Shown one piece after another: positions 1 to 9,279 of a DNA stretch of 64,000 nt. Location: positions 1-64,000 of the forward strand of contig CALHOU010000041.1 of NCBI GenBank assembly GCA_938035945.1, read 5' to 3'. How positions within the stretch are numbered: the stretch's first letter is position 1; each line of letters starts with the position of its first letter. The translations under genes were made by a program, and so were the position numbers. The notes under the pieces are model-generated. The model did no database searches. It was not told the origin of the DNA and saw only the letters and a program-made list of their open reading frames with translations. Source of the DNA: an uncultured Granulosicoccaceae bacterium. GTDB lineage: Bacteria > Pseudomonadota > Gammaproteobacteria > Granulosicoccales > Granulosicoccaceae.

Positions 1-1827
1 ATTAAAGAATCAACAACAAATCCTCCTACTGAAACTCTTCCTATTGATACAATTTTAGATCCTAAGGTAACCAGCGCTCAACGTTTATTAACCCAAGCAA
101 CTTTTGGGGCTACCTCAGATGAGATTGAACGCGTTGTAAGTATTGGCACTAAAGCCTGGTTAATTGAGCAGCTAAACTTACCCTCTGCATACAATAGCGC
201 TATCGATAGTCATAAAACACATTTAGAACGTACTATTGAGATTGCTAAAATTACCGAACCGGATACCAAATATTTTTCTAGGAACAATATCTTTAATGAA
301 AAGGCTTCTTATAGATTATTAAGAATGCAGATGTCTAGTTGGGCTGAAAATGCTTTAGGCCATAAAGTTAATACTCGGCATGGAAGCGACCAATTAAGAC
401 AACGTATGGCTTATGCACTCAGTCAGATTCTAGTTACTTCTGGCTTAGACCCCACCTTGAGTAATCATGGAGAAAGCTTAGCCTATTACTTTGATATATT
501 AACAAAGCATGCCTTCGGAAATTACCGCGATCTCTTAGGTGAAGTTTCAAGAAGTGCGACAATGGGTGTTTATTTATCTCACAGAGGTAATAAAAAAACA
601 AACTCAGCTTTATCTACAAAACCCGATGAAAACTTTGCCCGCGAACTTATGCAATTGTTCAGCATTGGTTTGTATGAGTTGGATGCAGGTGGCGACCCTA
701 TTCCTGCTGGGAACCCAAGTCCTGCTTACACGCAAAAAGACGTTGAAGAATACGCGCGTGTTTTCACCGGTTGGAATTTTGCTGATTCGCCTGAGTGGCA
801 ATCCTCAAATCTAACGCCATACGACAAAATTACGCCGATGGTGCCGCAAGAGGAATTTCACGACTCTGGCAGTAAGCAGCTACTCGGTGGTGTTAGTGCG
901 CCAGCGGGGCTGTCACCGCGTGAAGATTTAGACTTAGCGCTGGATTCGATCTTTAATCACCCCAATGTGGGGCCGTTTATTTCCAAAGCTTTAATACAAA
1001 AACTGGTGATGAGTAATCCCAGTAAAGCTTATGTCACCCGTGTTGCTTCCGTGTTTAATGACAATGGCAATGGCCAACGTGGAGATCTGGGTGCAACTAT
1101 TAAAGCCATATTGCTCGACGTTGAAGCCCGAAGCAAGGCATTACCATCGGGTGGGAAATTTAAAGAACCAGTTCTGCGTGGAACGCACGTACTAAAAGCT
1201 TTTAATGCAGTGCCAGGTGAGAGATCAAATGGTGAGTACCATATGTATCAACGCACCAGCGATGGCGTTAGTGCTTTGTTTGGACAGGCGGTACTAAGCT
1301 CGCCTTCGGTGTTTAACTTCTACTCACCAAGCTTTGGCACAGCGCAGAATCTACCCGATAATCCGCAAAAAACTCTGTTAGCGCCAGAGCTTCAAATATT
1401 GAACGAATCTCTTGTGTCGGCGGCGAACAACAACTTTCATGCGATGATTTATAACGCACATAGCCGCGCGGAAAATCCGCATCGATCTTCAACTTTGAAC
1501 ATTGAACCTCCTATTGCCATGCTGCGCATGGGGCGTGATGTGTATCTTGAGCACATGAACATGTTGTTGTTAGGCGGGCTTATGTCGGCCGGTATGGAAA
1601 ACTTGTTAGCGGATTATATAAATGAGACCGTAGAAGCTAATCGACTCGAACTACCTGATAGTACGCCCAATGACACTGACAACACCGACAGTGAAGAAGC
1701 AGGACCTTTAACCGATGCGCAAATAGATGAACAGCTTGACGCACTGGATGACTCGGTCATTGAATCCATTGTGCTGGATACCCTGTTCATGATAATCGCA
1801 TCGCCTGAGCACTTGGTGCAACAATGA
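1..1827 (+). CDS. DUF1800 domain-containing protein (5' end outside window)
   Basis: The frame is open from base 1, so the gene starts upstream of the window; the in-frame ATG at 325 is internal. Residues read from about base 76 (AQRLLTQATFGAT...WLIEQL) are the typical start of the DUF1800 family, and the REL-type segment ENFARELMQLFSIGLYEL and ARVFTGW follow as in that family. DUF1800 proteins are exported proteins of unknown biochemical role that are almost always encoded next to a DUF1501 protein, as here (60-nt gap to the next gene). The C-terminus carries an acidic Thr/Asp-rich stretch (about bases 1648-1750). The first roughly 650 bases are clearly AT-richer than the rest of the same gene. 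The family call is firm; the function is unknown. Confidence 0.9.
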   Translation: MKESTTNPPTETLPIDTILDPKVTSAQRLLTQATFGATSDEIERVVSIGTKAWLIEQLNLPSAYNSAIDSHKTHLERTIEIAKITEPDTKYFSRNNIFNEKASYRLLRMQMSSWAENALGHKVNTRHGSDQLRQRMAYALSQILVTSGLDPTLSNHGESLAYYFDILTKHAFGNYRDLLGEVSRSATMGVYLSHRGNKKTNSALSTKPDENFARELMQLFSIGLYELDAGGDPIPAGNPSPAYTQKDVEEYARVFTGWNFADSPEWQSSNLTPYDKITPMVPQEEFHDSGSKQLLGGVSAPAGLSPREDLDLALDSIFNHPNVGPFISKALIQKLVMSNPSKAYVTRVASVFNDNGNGQRGDLGATIKAILLDVEARSKALPSGGKFKEPVLRGTHVLKAFNAVPGERSNGEYHMYQRTSDGVSALFGQAVLSSPSVFNFYSPSFGTAQNLPDNPQKTLLAPELQILNESLVSAANNNFHAMIYNAHSRAENPHRSSTLNIEPPIAMLRMGRDVYLEHMNMLLLGGLMSAGMENLLADYINETVEANRLELPDSTPNDTDNTDSEEAGPLTDAQIDEQLDALDDSVIESIVLDTLFMIIASPEHLVQQ

Positions 1828-1887
1828 ATCCAAGGGTTGACGAAATGGGAATGGGAAACGGCAAGTGCAAGAACAGGACTGAACTAA

Positions 1888-3339
1888 ATGAATAAGCCAT
1901 CGCGTCGCAATTTTCTAAAAAAATCCATCGCCATTCCAGCAGCTTATACAGCGAGCCGGGTAGGTGGCGTATCGATGATGAACATGGCACTGGCCGCGGG
2001 GGCAGGTTTAGCGCCAGCTGCGGCAAGTGCTCAGGCAGCGCAGTGTGGTGGCGGGGCAAAATCGTTAGTGTGTTTGTTTTTAGCTGGCGGTGCAGATTCA
2101 TTCAACATGTTTGTTCCCTTGGGCAATGGCTACGGTGAGTATCGAGCAACACGAAACGATTTAGCGGTTGATGAAAACGATCTTCTCGGTGTGTCCGATG
2201 CGCGCCAGGGTGAATTTGGATTTCACCGACTACTGCCTAGTTTTCAACAACTCTATACGGCCGGTGATATGGCCGTAGTGAGTAACGTTGGGCCATTGTT
2301 AAAGCCAACGGTGCAGGCTGATGTGGGCAATATTGCTTTATTACCGCAGAGTTTATTTGCGCATAATACACAGCAGAAACTATGGCAAAATGCGGCCGGC
2401 AACATCAGTGGTAACGGCGCATTTGGTTGGGGTGGGTCGATGGGGGTGCAATTAGCGCAGTGCAATCCAAACGCTAAAGTATCGGCCATGATGTCGGCTG
2501 CAGGTTCTAACACCTGGCAAACTTCGCGAGATGGTCGTTACATTGCGCTTAGCCCTAACGCCGATATCCAACGCATGTACGGATATGACCCTGGCGTTGC
2601 TACCTGGATACCACAAAGTTCAAGAATGGCAACCAGTGTACGTTTGCAAAAAATGCTTGAGTTGGCCAGTACGCAGGAGCAATCCCTTTTACTCAAAGAA
2701 GCTGGGGATGTGCTATCAGCGTCGAAGGACGTTGCACAACAATTAGAAGAAACGTTTGATAATTTCACGCAAATAGATTGGCAGCCTGATGCGCGTAATG
2801 CGCTTGAACGTCAATTGCATCTTGTTGCCCGTCTAATAGAGGCGCGCGAATCACTGGGCATGGAGCGTCAGCTGTTCTTCGTGCGCATGGGGGGATGGGA
2901 TACTCACAGTAATCAGAACGAACGTCTACCCTTGCTCATGGGTGAATTAAACAGCGCGGTAGGGAATTTTCAAACGGCGCTTGGTGCGATGAATAAAACC
3001 GATTCTGTCACCACCTTCACCGCATCTGACTTTGGCCGTACACTCACCAGCAACGGTAACGGTACTGACCATGGTTGGGGTGGGCATAACTTCGTCTTCG
3101 GTGGTGCCGTTTCCGGTGGCCAAGTAATCGGTGACATGCCCAGCTACGCAAAGGTGGGTAATCCGGATGATGCTGTGGATGATCGCGGCGATTTCGCTGG
3201 CCGCATTATTCCCAAGCAGTCGGTAGGTCAATACGGAGCAACCCTTGCGCGTTGGATGGGCGTGCAAGAAGAATCACTGACAGCTATGTTTCCTGATCTA
3301 TCAAATTTTGGTGTGCAGGATCTTTCATTTATGGGATAG
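1888..3339 (+). CDS. DUF1501 domain-containing Tat-exported protein
   Basis: A 483-residue protein beginning MNKPSRRNFLKKS, a twin-arginine (Tat) signal, followed by an alanine-rich h-region ending near ASAQA. The body shows DUF1501 (sulfatase-like fold) landmarks: LVCLFLAGGADSFNMFVP, the MGGWDTHSNQ motif and FTASDFGRTLTSNGNGTDHGWGGHNFVFGG. It lies 60 nt after the DUF1800 gene on the same strand, the usual pairing. The two proteins probably act together in the periplasm, but no reaction has been established for the pair. The start is supported by the Tat motif beginning at residue 6. Confidence 0.93.
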   Translation: MNKPSRRNFLKKSIAIPAAYTASRVGGVSMMNMALAAGAGLAPAAASAQAAQCGGGAKSLVCLFLAGGADSFNMFVPLGNGYGEYRATRNDLAVDENDLLGVSDARQGEFGFHRLLPSFQQLYTAGDMAVVSNVGPLLKPTVQADVGNIALLPQSLFAHNTQQKLWQNAAGNISGNGAFGWGGSMGVQLAQCNPNAKVSAMMSAAGSNTWQTSRDGRYIALSPNADIQRMYGYDPGVATWIPQSSRMATSVRLQKMLELASTQEQSLLLKEAGDVLSASKDVAQQLEETFDNFTQIDWQPDARNALERQLHLVARLIEARESLGMERQLFFVRMGGWDTHSNQNERLPLLMGELNSAVGNFQTALGAMNKTDSVTTFTASDFGRTLTSNGNGTDHGWGGHNFVFGGAVSGGQVIGDMPSYAKVGNPDDAVDDRGDFAGRIIPKQSVGQYGATLARWMGVQEESLTAMFPDLSNFGVQDLSFMG

Positions 3340-3378
3340 TGCACCTTATCGGTGTTCACCCATAGATAGCCCCAGACA

Positions 3379-4263
3379 GTGAAAACTTCTTTACGCGGCA
3401 GCCTTGCCGCGATCTTCGCCTATGGCACATGGGGTTTGTTTCCAGTTTATTTCAAGCTGATCTCTGCAATTAACCCTGTTGATGTGATTGCCTGGCGCGT
3501 GCTTCTGTGTTTTATTTTCTTGTTCTTGGTTTTACTCATTTGGTTGCGACCGGCAAAATTCATTCGACAACTTAAGTCGATTGATCAATGGTGGTTGCTG
3601 CTTGCGTCGGCGATCTTGTTGGCTATCAACTGGCTGGTGTTTGTGTACGCTGTAAAGACCGACCAAGTGTTGCAGTCAAGTATGGGGTATTTTCTAGTGC
3701 CCATCATTAGTGTGGGTTTGGGGATGTTGGTGTTTTCAGAGCGACCGAACCGGCTAAAGTTGTTTGCCGTCGTTCTTGCAGCAGTGGGTATGCTTTTGAC
3801 GTTTATCGTTGCAGGAGAAATACCGTGGATTGCGTTGGTATTGGGTATAACGTTTGGCATATACGGAATGTGTCGTAAAAAAGCCAAGTTCGATAGCACT
3901 ATCGGTTTGTTTTTGGAAACCGTGATGTTGTTACCGATAGCAATCCTATACCTGCTTTTCTGGACTGAGCCATTAAGCTCCTTTGATACGCCAACACGCA
4001 ACGCCTTATATCTACTGGGAGTTGTAACCACAGTTCCGTTAGTCGCGATGTTGTTCGCAGCTCGCCGGATTGAATTAAGTGCACTTGGGTTTTACCAGTA
4101 CATTACGCCCAGTGTGCAATTAGTCTTAGCCGTGTTAATTTACAACGAAACACTGGATTTGGTGCGAACGATGGCTTTGGTGACTACGCTCGTTGCGGTG
4201 TTCTTTTGGTTGTGTGGTAGTTGGGTTACCTTGTCGCAACGGCGAAAACGGGCGCAATGCTGA
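3379..4263 (+). CDS. rarD: EamA/RarD family permease
   Basis: A 294-residue inner-membrane protein with about ten hydrophobic segments. The N-terminus (GSLAAIFAYGTWGLFPVYFKLI), the segment INWLVFVYAVKTDQVLQSSMGYF and LGFYQYITPSVQLVLAVLIYNE are typical of RarD (chloramphenicol-sensitivity protein) of the drug/metabolite transporter superfamily. RarD proteins are putative transporters with uncertain substrate. Translation starts at a GTG. The gene follows DUF1501 by 39 nt but is probably functionally unrelated. Its stop codon lies inside an 11-bp hairpin (4259-4291) shared with the converging downstream gene. Confidence 0.88.
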   Translation: MKTSLRGSLAAIFAYGTWGLFPVYFKLISAINPVDVIAWRVLLCFIFLFLVLLIWLRPAKFIRQLKSIDQWWLLLASAILLAINWLVFVYAVKTDQVLQSSMGYFLVPIISVGLGMLVFSERPNRLKLFAVVLAAVGMLLTFIVAGEIPWIALVLGITFGIYGMCRKKAKFDSTIGLFLETVMLLPIAILYLLFWTEPLSSFDTPTRNALYLLGVVTTVPLVAMLFAARRIELSALGFYQYITPSVQLVLAVLIYNETLDLVRTMALVTTLVAVFFWLCGSWVTLSQRRKRAQC

Positions 4264-4291
4264 TACACAAAAAGGGCTTATGTGTATCAGC
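4259..4291. terminator. Convergent hairpin at the end of rarD
   Basis: GCTGATACACA (4259-4269) is perfectly complementary to TGTGTATCAGC (4281-4291), giving an 11-bp stem with an 11-nt loop. It overlaps the rarD stop and lies 16 nt past the stop of the converging GlcG/HbpS-like gene. T-tracts are weak on both sides, so it is a probable rather than certain intrinsic terminator. Confidence 0.6.
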
Positions 4292-4306
4292 GCGCAACTG
4301 TTTTAA

Positions 4307-4738
4307 CTAGCCGCCAGTGTCAGCCACAAAGCCTGCCGCTTCAATACCAGCAACAGCCACGATTTCATCGTTATCTGATGTGTCACCAGTAACGCCAACT
4401 GCGCCGATAAGATTGCCTTCTTTATCGCGAACTAATACGCCACCTGCAACAGGTACCAATGCGCCATCACAAAGTGAGTTGGCTGCTTGAATAAAAAATG
4501 GCTCAACCTTTGCGCGTTCAAACAAGGCTCGCGAACCTATGCCAATTGAAATTGCACCATATGCTTTGCCGTGTGCAACTTTTGGTCGAAGTAGGCTGGT
4601 ACCGTCCTGACTTTCGCTTGCCCGGATAGTGCCTGCAGCGCCAAGCACAACCACGGCCATGGGTTTGAAGCCGTTTTTCGCTTGGGCGGCTAGTGCGTGT
4701 TCTATGATGCTTTTCGCATCTGCCAGTTTTAAATCCAT
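4307..4738 (-). CDS. GlcG/HbpS family heme-binding-like protein
   Basis: A 143-residue cytoplasmic-looking protein (no signal peptide) whose whole length matches the GlcG/HbpS (formerly DUF336) family: LADAKSIIEHALAAQAKNG, the PVAGGVLVRDKEGNLIGAVGVTG core and the GDTSDNDEIVAVAGIEAA end. Members bind heme or act as poorly defined small-molecule binding proteins; in some genomes they accompany glycolate oxidase genes, but none is present here. It is monocistronic, with the nearest same-strand gene far away. The family is confident, the role is not. Confidence 0.85.
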   Translation of the reverse strand: MDLKLADAKSIIEHALAAQAKNGFKPMAVVVLGAAGTIRASESQDGTSLLRPKVAHGKAYGAISIGIGSRALFERAKVEPFFIQAANSLCDGALVPVAGGVLVRDKEGNLIGAVGVTGDTSDNDEIVAVAGIEAAGFVADTGG

Positions 4739-5005
4739 GTTTTGTATGCTCGCGCGTTCGAAGTGAGTGGCATATTGTAGGCGTTTTCAGCTACAAACGT
4801 ACTTCCATGAAGGCCTCGCTCTTGTATGTTTGCGACCCGCCTTTTACTGATTTAAAGTGGGTCATGCCCTGAAAACGTCACAAATTTTTGGATTGGCATA
4901 CCTAACTAGGTTACTTGCTGGGAAATTGTTGGGAAATTACTAGCTCTCGTGTGGTGCATTGTTTACTATTCCTAAAAAGACAGATTGTTTATTTCCGAGA
5001 AACAA

Positions 5006-5701
5006 ATGCGTGCTACCTGGAAAATAGTATTACTCGTTGTAAGTGTAAGCCTAAGCGCGTGCAGTAATTCAGGCGGTTCCTCTTCGTCTACAGATGGCAA
5101 CTCAGATGGCAGTGATGCATTTGGCGAATCTGACGGTGGCGCCACCGGTGGCTCAACCGGTTCTGAGGGTGTCGGCACGACCGGTGGTGGCACCGATATA
5201 TTAGGTGCTGCGGCTATTCCAGAAATCCAAGGCTTATGGGCAACGCGCTGTTTGGCACGTGGAACTATTTTCGCCGAGGAAACTATTTACAAATTACAAT
5301 CACTATCGGTTGTTGGTTCACGCATGCGCCACGAATCGGGTTCGTTTTCAGATCAAGATTGCACTACTCCTATTGATCTAGGTTTGCCCACGAGTGGAAC
5401 CACAGTTCAACAAAACGCAACAACGGTAACTTTAAACAACACCAGAACCACTACTCTCGGTGACGCCATCGAAGTTGACTTTCATTTTGAAGACGCAACG
5501 ATTGATAACAAGCCTATAGCTGAAGATGATTTTGACTCGCAAGGACACTACGTTGCAAGAACAGAATACAACATCGTTTATGTGAGTGAGGGTGTCTTAT
5601 ATCTAGGTGATACTGCACTAACCGGTTATGACGGCTCTTCTGCGGCAACACGACCAATATCGCTCGACACACTTATGCAGTTTCTTTTTGTGCCTAAATA
5701 G
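5006..5701 (+). CDS. Hypothetical lipoprotein with Ser/Gly-rich linker
   Basis: From the ATG at 5006 the protein is 231 residues with a classic lipoprotein signal (MRATWKIVLLVVSVSLSAC, lipobox LSAC). An upstream in-frame TTG at 4985 would add seven residues and is less likely. After the lipidated Cys comes a low-complexity Ser/Gly/Asp/Thr linker, then a compact C-terminal domain of about 160 residues rich in beta-prone segments (IQGLWATRC...YKLQSLSVVGSRMRHESGSF), with paired cysteines (CLARG, DQDCTTP) that may form a disulfide. I do not recognise the domain. It is followed after 7 nt by yigZ. Likely membrane-anchored and periplasm-facing. Confidence 0.75.
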   Translation: MRATWKIVLLVVSVSLSACSNSGGSSSSTDGNSDGSDAFGESDGGATGGSTGSEGVGTTGGGTDILGAAAIPEIQGLWATRCLARGTIFAEETIYKLQSLSVVGSRMRHESGSFSDQDCTTPIDLGLPTSGTTVQQNATTVTLNNTRTTTLGDAIEVDFHFEDATIDNKPIAEDDFDSQGHYVARTEYNIVYVSEGVLYLGDTALTGYDGSSAATRPISLDTLMQFLFVPK

Positions 5702-5708
5702 TTACGGC

Positions 5709-6317
5709 ATGGATTCCTACCCAGTTCCTGCCAGTCGCCAACAATTCGAAACCGAAGTAAAACGCAGCCGTTTTATTACAACGATCGATTGCGTAAACTC
5801 TCGAGACGCTGCAAAACTATTTATCCAATCGGTACGAGACGCATACCCCGATGCAAACCATCATTGTTGGGCCATGCTGGCAGGCTCGCCTGACGATATT
5901 TACTTGCAGGATCAAAGTGACGACGGAGAACCCAAGGGCACAGCAGGTAAACCGATGCTTAATGTGCTTCAGCATTCAGCGCTTGGCAATGTCGCCGTTG
6001 TGGTCACACGGTATTTTGGTGGTGTAAAGCTTGGGGCGGGTGGTTTGGTTCGGGCCTATACACAGTCTGTTAGCAATGCATTGGGCCAACTGCAAACCAG
6101 CGAGCAATATATTCAGTTTAAATGGCAGCTAAAGGTGCCCTATGGCTTATACGATACGCTCGAGCACAAGCTCCAAGGCACCAATATCCATATTGGAGAA
6201 AAGCAGTTTGACCAGCTAATTAGTGTTGAATTACTGGTGCCAAAGTCGGAGAACGATTCGCTTAGCATGTTGCTTGCGGAACTTGGAAACGGCAAAATCG
6301 AAGTAAGCCACGACTAA
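5709..6317 (+). CDS. yigZ: YigZ / IMPACT family protein
   Basis: 202 residues from the ATG at 5709, close to the usual length of about 204 for YigZ. The N-terminus EVKRSRFITTIDCV, the HHCWAM motif, the DDGEPKGTAGKPML signature and VAVVVTRYFGGVKLGAGGLVRAY are diagnostic of the UPF0029/IMPACT fold, followed by the small YigZ C-terminal domain. The family is linked to translation-associated control in eukaryotes (IMPACT); the bacterial role is unclear. An upstream in-frame start at 5628 lies inside the lipoprotein gene and is rejected. The stop overlaps the stop of the converging xylanase gene (CTAA at 6314-6317). Confidence 0.93.
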   Translation: MDSYPVPASRQQFETEVKRSRFITTIDCVNSRDAAKLFIQSVRDAYPDANHHCWAMLAGSPDDIYLQDQSDDGEPKGTAGKPMLNVLQHSALGNVAVVVTRYFGGVKLGAGGLVRAYTQSVSNALGQLQTSEQYIQFKWQLKVPYGLYDTLEHKLQGTNIHIGEKQFDQLISVELLVPKSENDSLSMLLAELGNGKIEVSHD

Positions 6318-8236
6318 TTTTCAAGTGCATTTTGAATCGCAGTGTAGGCAGGCTTAGGCTGATAGTCTTTGCCAAAAAACAACGGTGTAAACACCTCTCT
6401 GAACGAATATTGATCGGTGAAGCCCCATGTTTGAATGGCTTTGCATCGTGGTTGCTCTAAACATATCTCAACGATGGATCGATAAACCTGGGCCTGTTTG
6501 TCAAAACCATCCTCCCCATTTAAAGCTACATCTAATTCTGTGATGTAAATATCCAAATCGCGATCGGCGACTTTTTGAAAATTACTGCGAACTTCTTCAA
6601 ACTGATCAAAACTTGTAAAAACATGCAATTGAAACCCTATGGCATCAAGCGGGATGTTGCGTGCTTGTAGCGAATCTATCATGTTAAAAAGCGTATCTGC
6701 TTTTGGGCCATTGATTGCTATGTCAAAATCATTCAGCACCAAAGTAGCTTCCGGGTCTTGTTCGCGTGCTTGTTGGAATGCGATATCTAAATAGCGCTCA
6801 CCCATACCTTTATACCAAACTGATTCTCGATAGCCGCCGTTGTCGCCAATGGGTTCATTGACAACATCCCACAACTTCACATCATCTTTATAACGGTTCA
6901 TTAGTCGCACGATGTACTCGCGCATGTGACCCTGTAACGACGTTGGTTCGGCATTGAGTATCCAATCGGGTACTTGCCGATGCCAGACTATGGGGTGGCC
7001 GTGTACTTCAATGTCGTTTTGCTTGGCGTAGGCGACAAGGTTATCTACGTCGGCAAATTCGTATCGACCTGGAAATGGATTGACCGTCGCCATCTTCATT
7101 GAACTCTCTGGCGAGACCAAATTAAATTCTTCCGCTGCAATGGCCGCATAGATACCGCCATCAGGTCGGTGATAGAAAAACGGTAAGGCTGCAAAGCCGA
7201 ACTTTATATTGCGTGCGGCGGCAAGATCACGCAGCCTTTGCCCATTGCGATTAAAGTCGGATTCTGCCAGCACATCAACGGTCACGGTGCCAATGCTTGT
7301 GAGACTGGTGTCTACGGTGTCACGCACAAGCACATCAATATCGAGCGGCCCAACTGTGGTGGGCGTGAACTGTAAGGTGTAGATTTCTTCAAATCGCGGG
7401 TGCTGAACAAAGCTTGAGCCGGGCAGGTCGCTTAGCAGTTCTAGCGTTGCCAGTGTGCCGTTCAGATCAATGCCTTTTAACTCAAGCACAACCGGGTCGT
7501 TTCGTCTTACCGTGTGAGGCACGAACGGGTCGAGTGTTGGGGCTACATTTGGGATGCTGCTCGGGTCCTCCGGTAAAGTCACCTTGATGCGAATAGTGCG
7601 AGTTGTGCGGTATTGATTATTGCGGAAGTCCAATGCTGTCACGGTAAATTCGTTAATACCAACATCCATTTGCAAGGGTTGCCAGCGAAAGGTTTTGGTC
7701 CCGTCCAAATTATCATCAAAACTGCCGCCTACTGGAAGCTCCTCTGGAAACATGCCCGGTAAGTCACCGTCATCGTCTACTGGCTTATAGAGCACTTCGA
7801 GTAGTTCACCCGCAACCACTTCAACGTCGTTTAAATTCTCGAATCTGGGCGCTGCATTGTTTGCTGGGTCCAGATCATCAGGAATGCTAACAATCGCCGG
7901 CAAGGGGCCAGCGGCGAAATCAGCATCAGTTAATTCAACTTCAATCGGTTGTGGAATTCGGGGGCCTGGGTTACGCACCAGTTGAAGTGGGCTGGCAGTG
8001 TTGAATATACCCGGTTCTGGAATGGGTTCATCATCGGCTGAAGGTGCTTCGGTTAAAGATGGGTTGGGCAATGGGCCTAGCGAGGTGAGGGCGCCGATTG
8101 TTGTGTCTTCATTGTTGGTATCGTCGTCACCACTGCCCGAGCAGCCGGTAACGATCAGCAGGCTCACACAGGCGACGATAACGCAGGCGCGTGAGCATGT
8201 AACCGGGCTGTGAATAAATTTGATCCAATCTTTCAT
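6314..8236 (-). CDS. GH10 endo-1,4-beta-xylanase lipoprotein with Ig-like domains
   Basis: 640 residues. A lipoprotein signal ends at lipobox VTGC (Cys32), followed by an acidic Ser/Asp linker. Residues about 125-325 form two cadherin/Ig-like beta-sandwich repeats (NAAPRFENLNDVEV...; NVAPTLDPFVPHTV...). The C-terminal half (about 340-640) is a glycoside hydrolase family 10 barrel: HGHPIVWHRQVPDW, LWDVVNEP with acid/base Glu461 and IYITELDV with nucleophile Glu567. GH10 enzymes cleave beta-1,4-xylan; lipid anchoring suggests surface or periplasmic action on xylan or xylo-oligosaccharides. No other xylan-utilisation genes are adjacent. The convergent 4-nt stop overlap with yigZ is noted separately. 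Confidence 0.93.
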   Translation of the reverse strand: MKDWIKFIHSPVTCSRACVIVACVSLLIVTGCSGSGDDDTNNEDTTIGALTSLGPLPNPSLTEAPSADDEPIPEPGIFNTASPLQLVRNPGPRIPQPIEVELTDADFAAGPLPAIVSIPDDLDPANNAAPRFENLNDVEVVAGELLEVLYKPVDDDGDLPGMFPEELPVGGSFDDNLDGTKTFRWQPLQMDVGINEFTVTALDFRNNQYRTTRTIRIKVTLPEDPSSIPNVAPTLDPFVPHTVRRNDPVVLELKGIDLNGTLATLELLSDLPGSSFVQHPRFEEIYTLQFTPTTVGPLDIDVLVRDTVDTSLTSIGTVTVDVLAESDFNRNGQRLRDLAAARNIKFGFAALPFFYHRPDGGIYAAIAAEEFNLVSPESSMKMATVNPFPGRYEFADVDNLVAYAKQNDIEVHGHPIVWHRQVPDWILNAEPTSLQGHMREYIVRLMNRYKDDVKLWDVVNEPIGDNGGYRESVWYKGMGERYLDIAFQQAREQDPEATLVLNDFDIAINGPKADTLFNMIDSLQARNIPLDAIGFQLHVFTSFDQFEEVRSNFQKVADRDLDIYITELDVALNGEDGFDKQAQVYRSIVEICLEQPRCKAIQTWGFTDQYSFREVFTPLFFGKDYQPKPAYTAIQNALEN

Positions 8237-8445
8237 ATTGACCGTGCTAGGGCTGGTGCAGTGCGTGGATCGTAGCGCAATACTGGTTCAATGTGCAGTA
8301 TTGGTCAATTGCATTGTGGGAGGGTACGCAAATGATATCGAAGTTTCCTGCGCTGTAATACAGGTACTATTGCACTGGATTGTCTTTTATACTCAGTGGC
8401 TAAGCGGCCGCCGAGGGCCTTGGCACAGAATTTTAAGGAACCAAA

Positions 8446-9213
8446 ATGCAAACCAACACATTTCTACAAGGCATTAAGCAGCGCGAACCGCAATTGGGTT
8501 TGTGGGTGTCTCTGTGCAGCAACTTCGCCGCCGACGTGGTCGCAACCGCTGGTTTCGACTGGGCATTGTTGGACATGGAACACTCGCCAAATGAGATTGG
8601 CATTGTCATGAGTCAGATGCAAGCCTTTCAAGCCGGTACTACCTCATGTATGGCAAGGCCCATGTGGAACGACCCCGTATTGGTAAAAAGATTGATGGAT
8701 ATTGGTTCACAATCATTACTGTTTCCGATGATTCAATCTGTGTCTGAGGCTGAGCTGGCGGTTAGCGCAACCCGTTATCCGCCTGAAGGTATACGAGGCG
8801 TGAGTGGTACACAGCGTGGCAATCAGTTTGGCAGAGTGTCTGACTACTTCGAAAAAGTGCACAGCGAAACCTGCGTGATTGTGCAAATTGAAACATTGCA
8901 TGCGCTGGATCAAGTTGAAGAAATAGCGAAAGTTGATGGTGTTGATGGTGTGTTCTTTGGCCCAGCTGATTTGTCGGCTGACATGGGTAAGCTTGGCCAG
9001 ATAAACGATTCGCAACTTTGGGAGCACATTACTAATGCGGCAAAGAAAGTAGAAGCCGCTGGAAAACCTGCAGGAACCTTGGTCTTCGATCCTGCCAAAG
9101 CCACGGCATTGTTAAAAGATGACTTTACGTTTGTTGCTTGTGGCTCAGACTTAGGGCTGTTGGCAAGAGGTGCCGATAACTTGCTGGCCGAGCTGCGTAA
9201 GAACCTTAGCTAA
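8446..9213 (+). CDS. HpcH/HpaI family aldolase
   Basis: 255 residues with a good ribosome site (AAGGAA, 7 nt upstream). It is a class II pyruvate aldolase of the HpaI family, which cleaves 4-hydroxy-2-oxo acids to pyruvate plus an aldehyde. The active-site residues are all present: His46 in DMEHSPNE, Arg71 in ARPMW, and metal ligands Glu149 (QIET) and Asp175 (FFGPADLS). The substrate is not evident; relatives act on 4-hydroxy-2-oxoheptanedioate or 2-keto-3-deoxy-sugar acids. The next gene (66 nt downstream) is an SDR dehydrogenase and a LIV-type importer follows, suggesting a small catabolic cluster for a hydroxy/keto acid. Confidence 0.9.
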   Translation: MQTNTFLQGIKQREPQLGLWVSLCSNFAADVVATAGFDWALLDMEHSPNEIGIVMSQMQAFQAGTTSCMARPMWNDPVLVKRLMDIGSQSLLFPMIQSVSEAELAVSATRYPPEGIRGVSGTQRGNQFGRVSDYFEKVHSETCVIVQIETLHALDQVEEIAKVDGVDGVFFGPADLSADMGKLGQINDSQLWEHITNAAKKVEAAGKPAGTLVFDPAKATALLKDDFTFVACGSDLGLLARGADNLLAELRKNLS

Positions 9214-9279
9214 AATTTAAGTGCAACAGTTAGTACAACAGTTAGCTATTTTCAATGTACCAATTAATAAGGAACTGCC

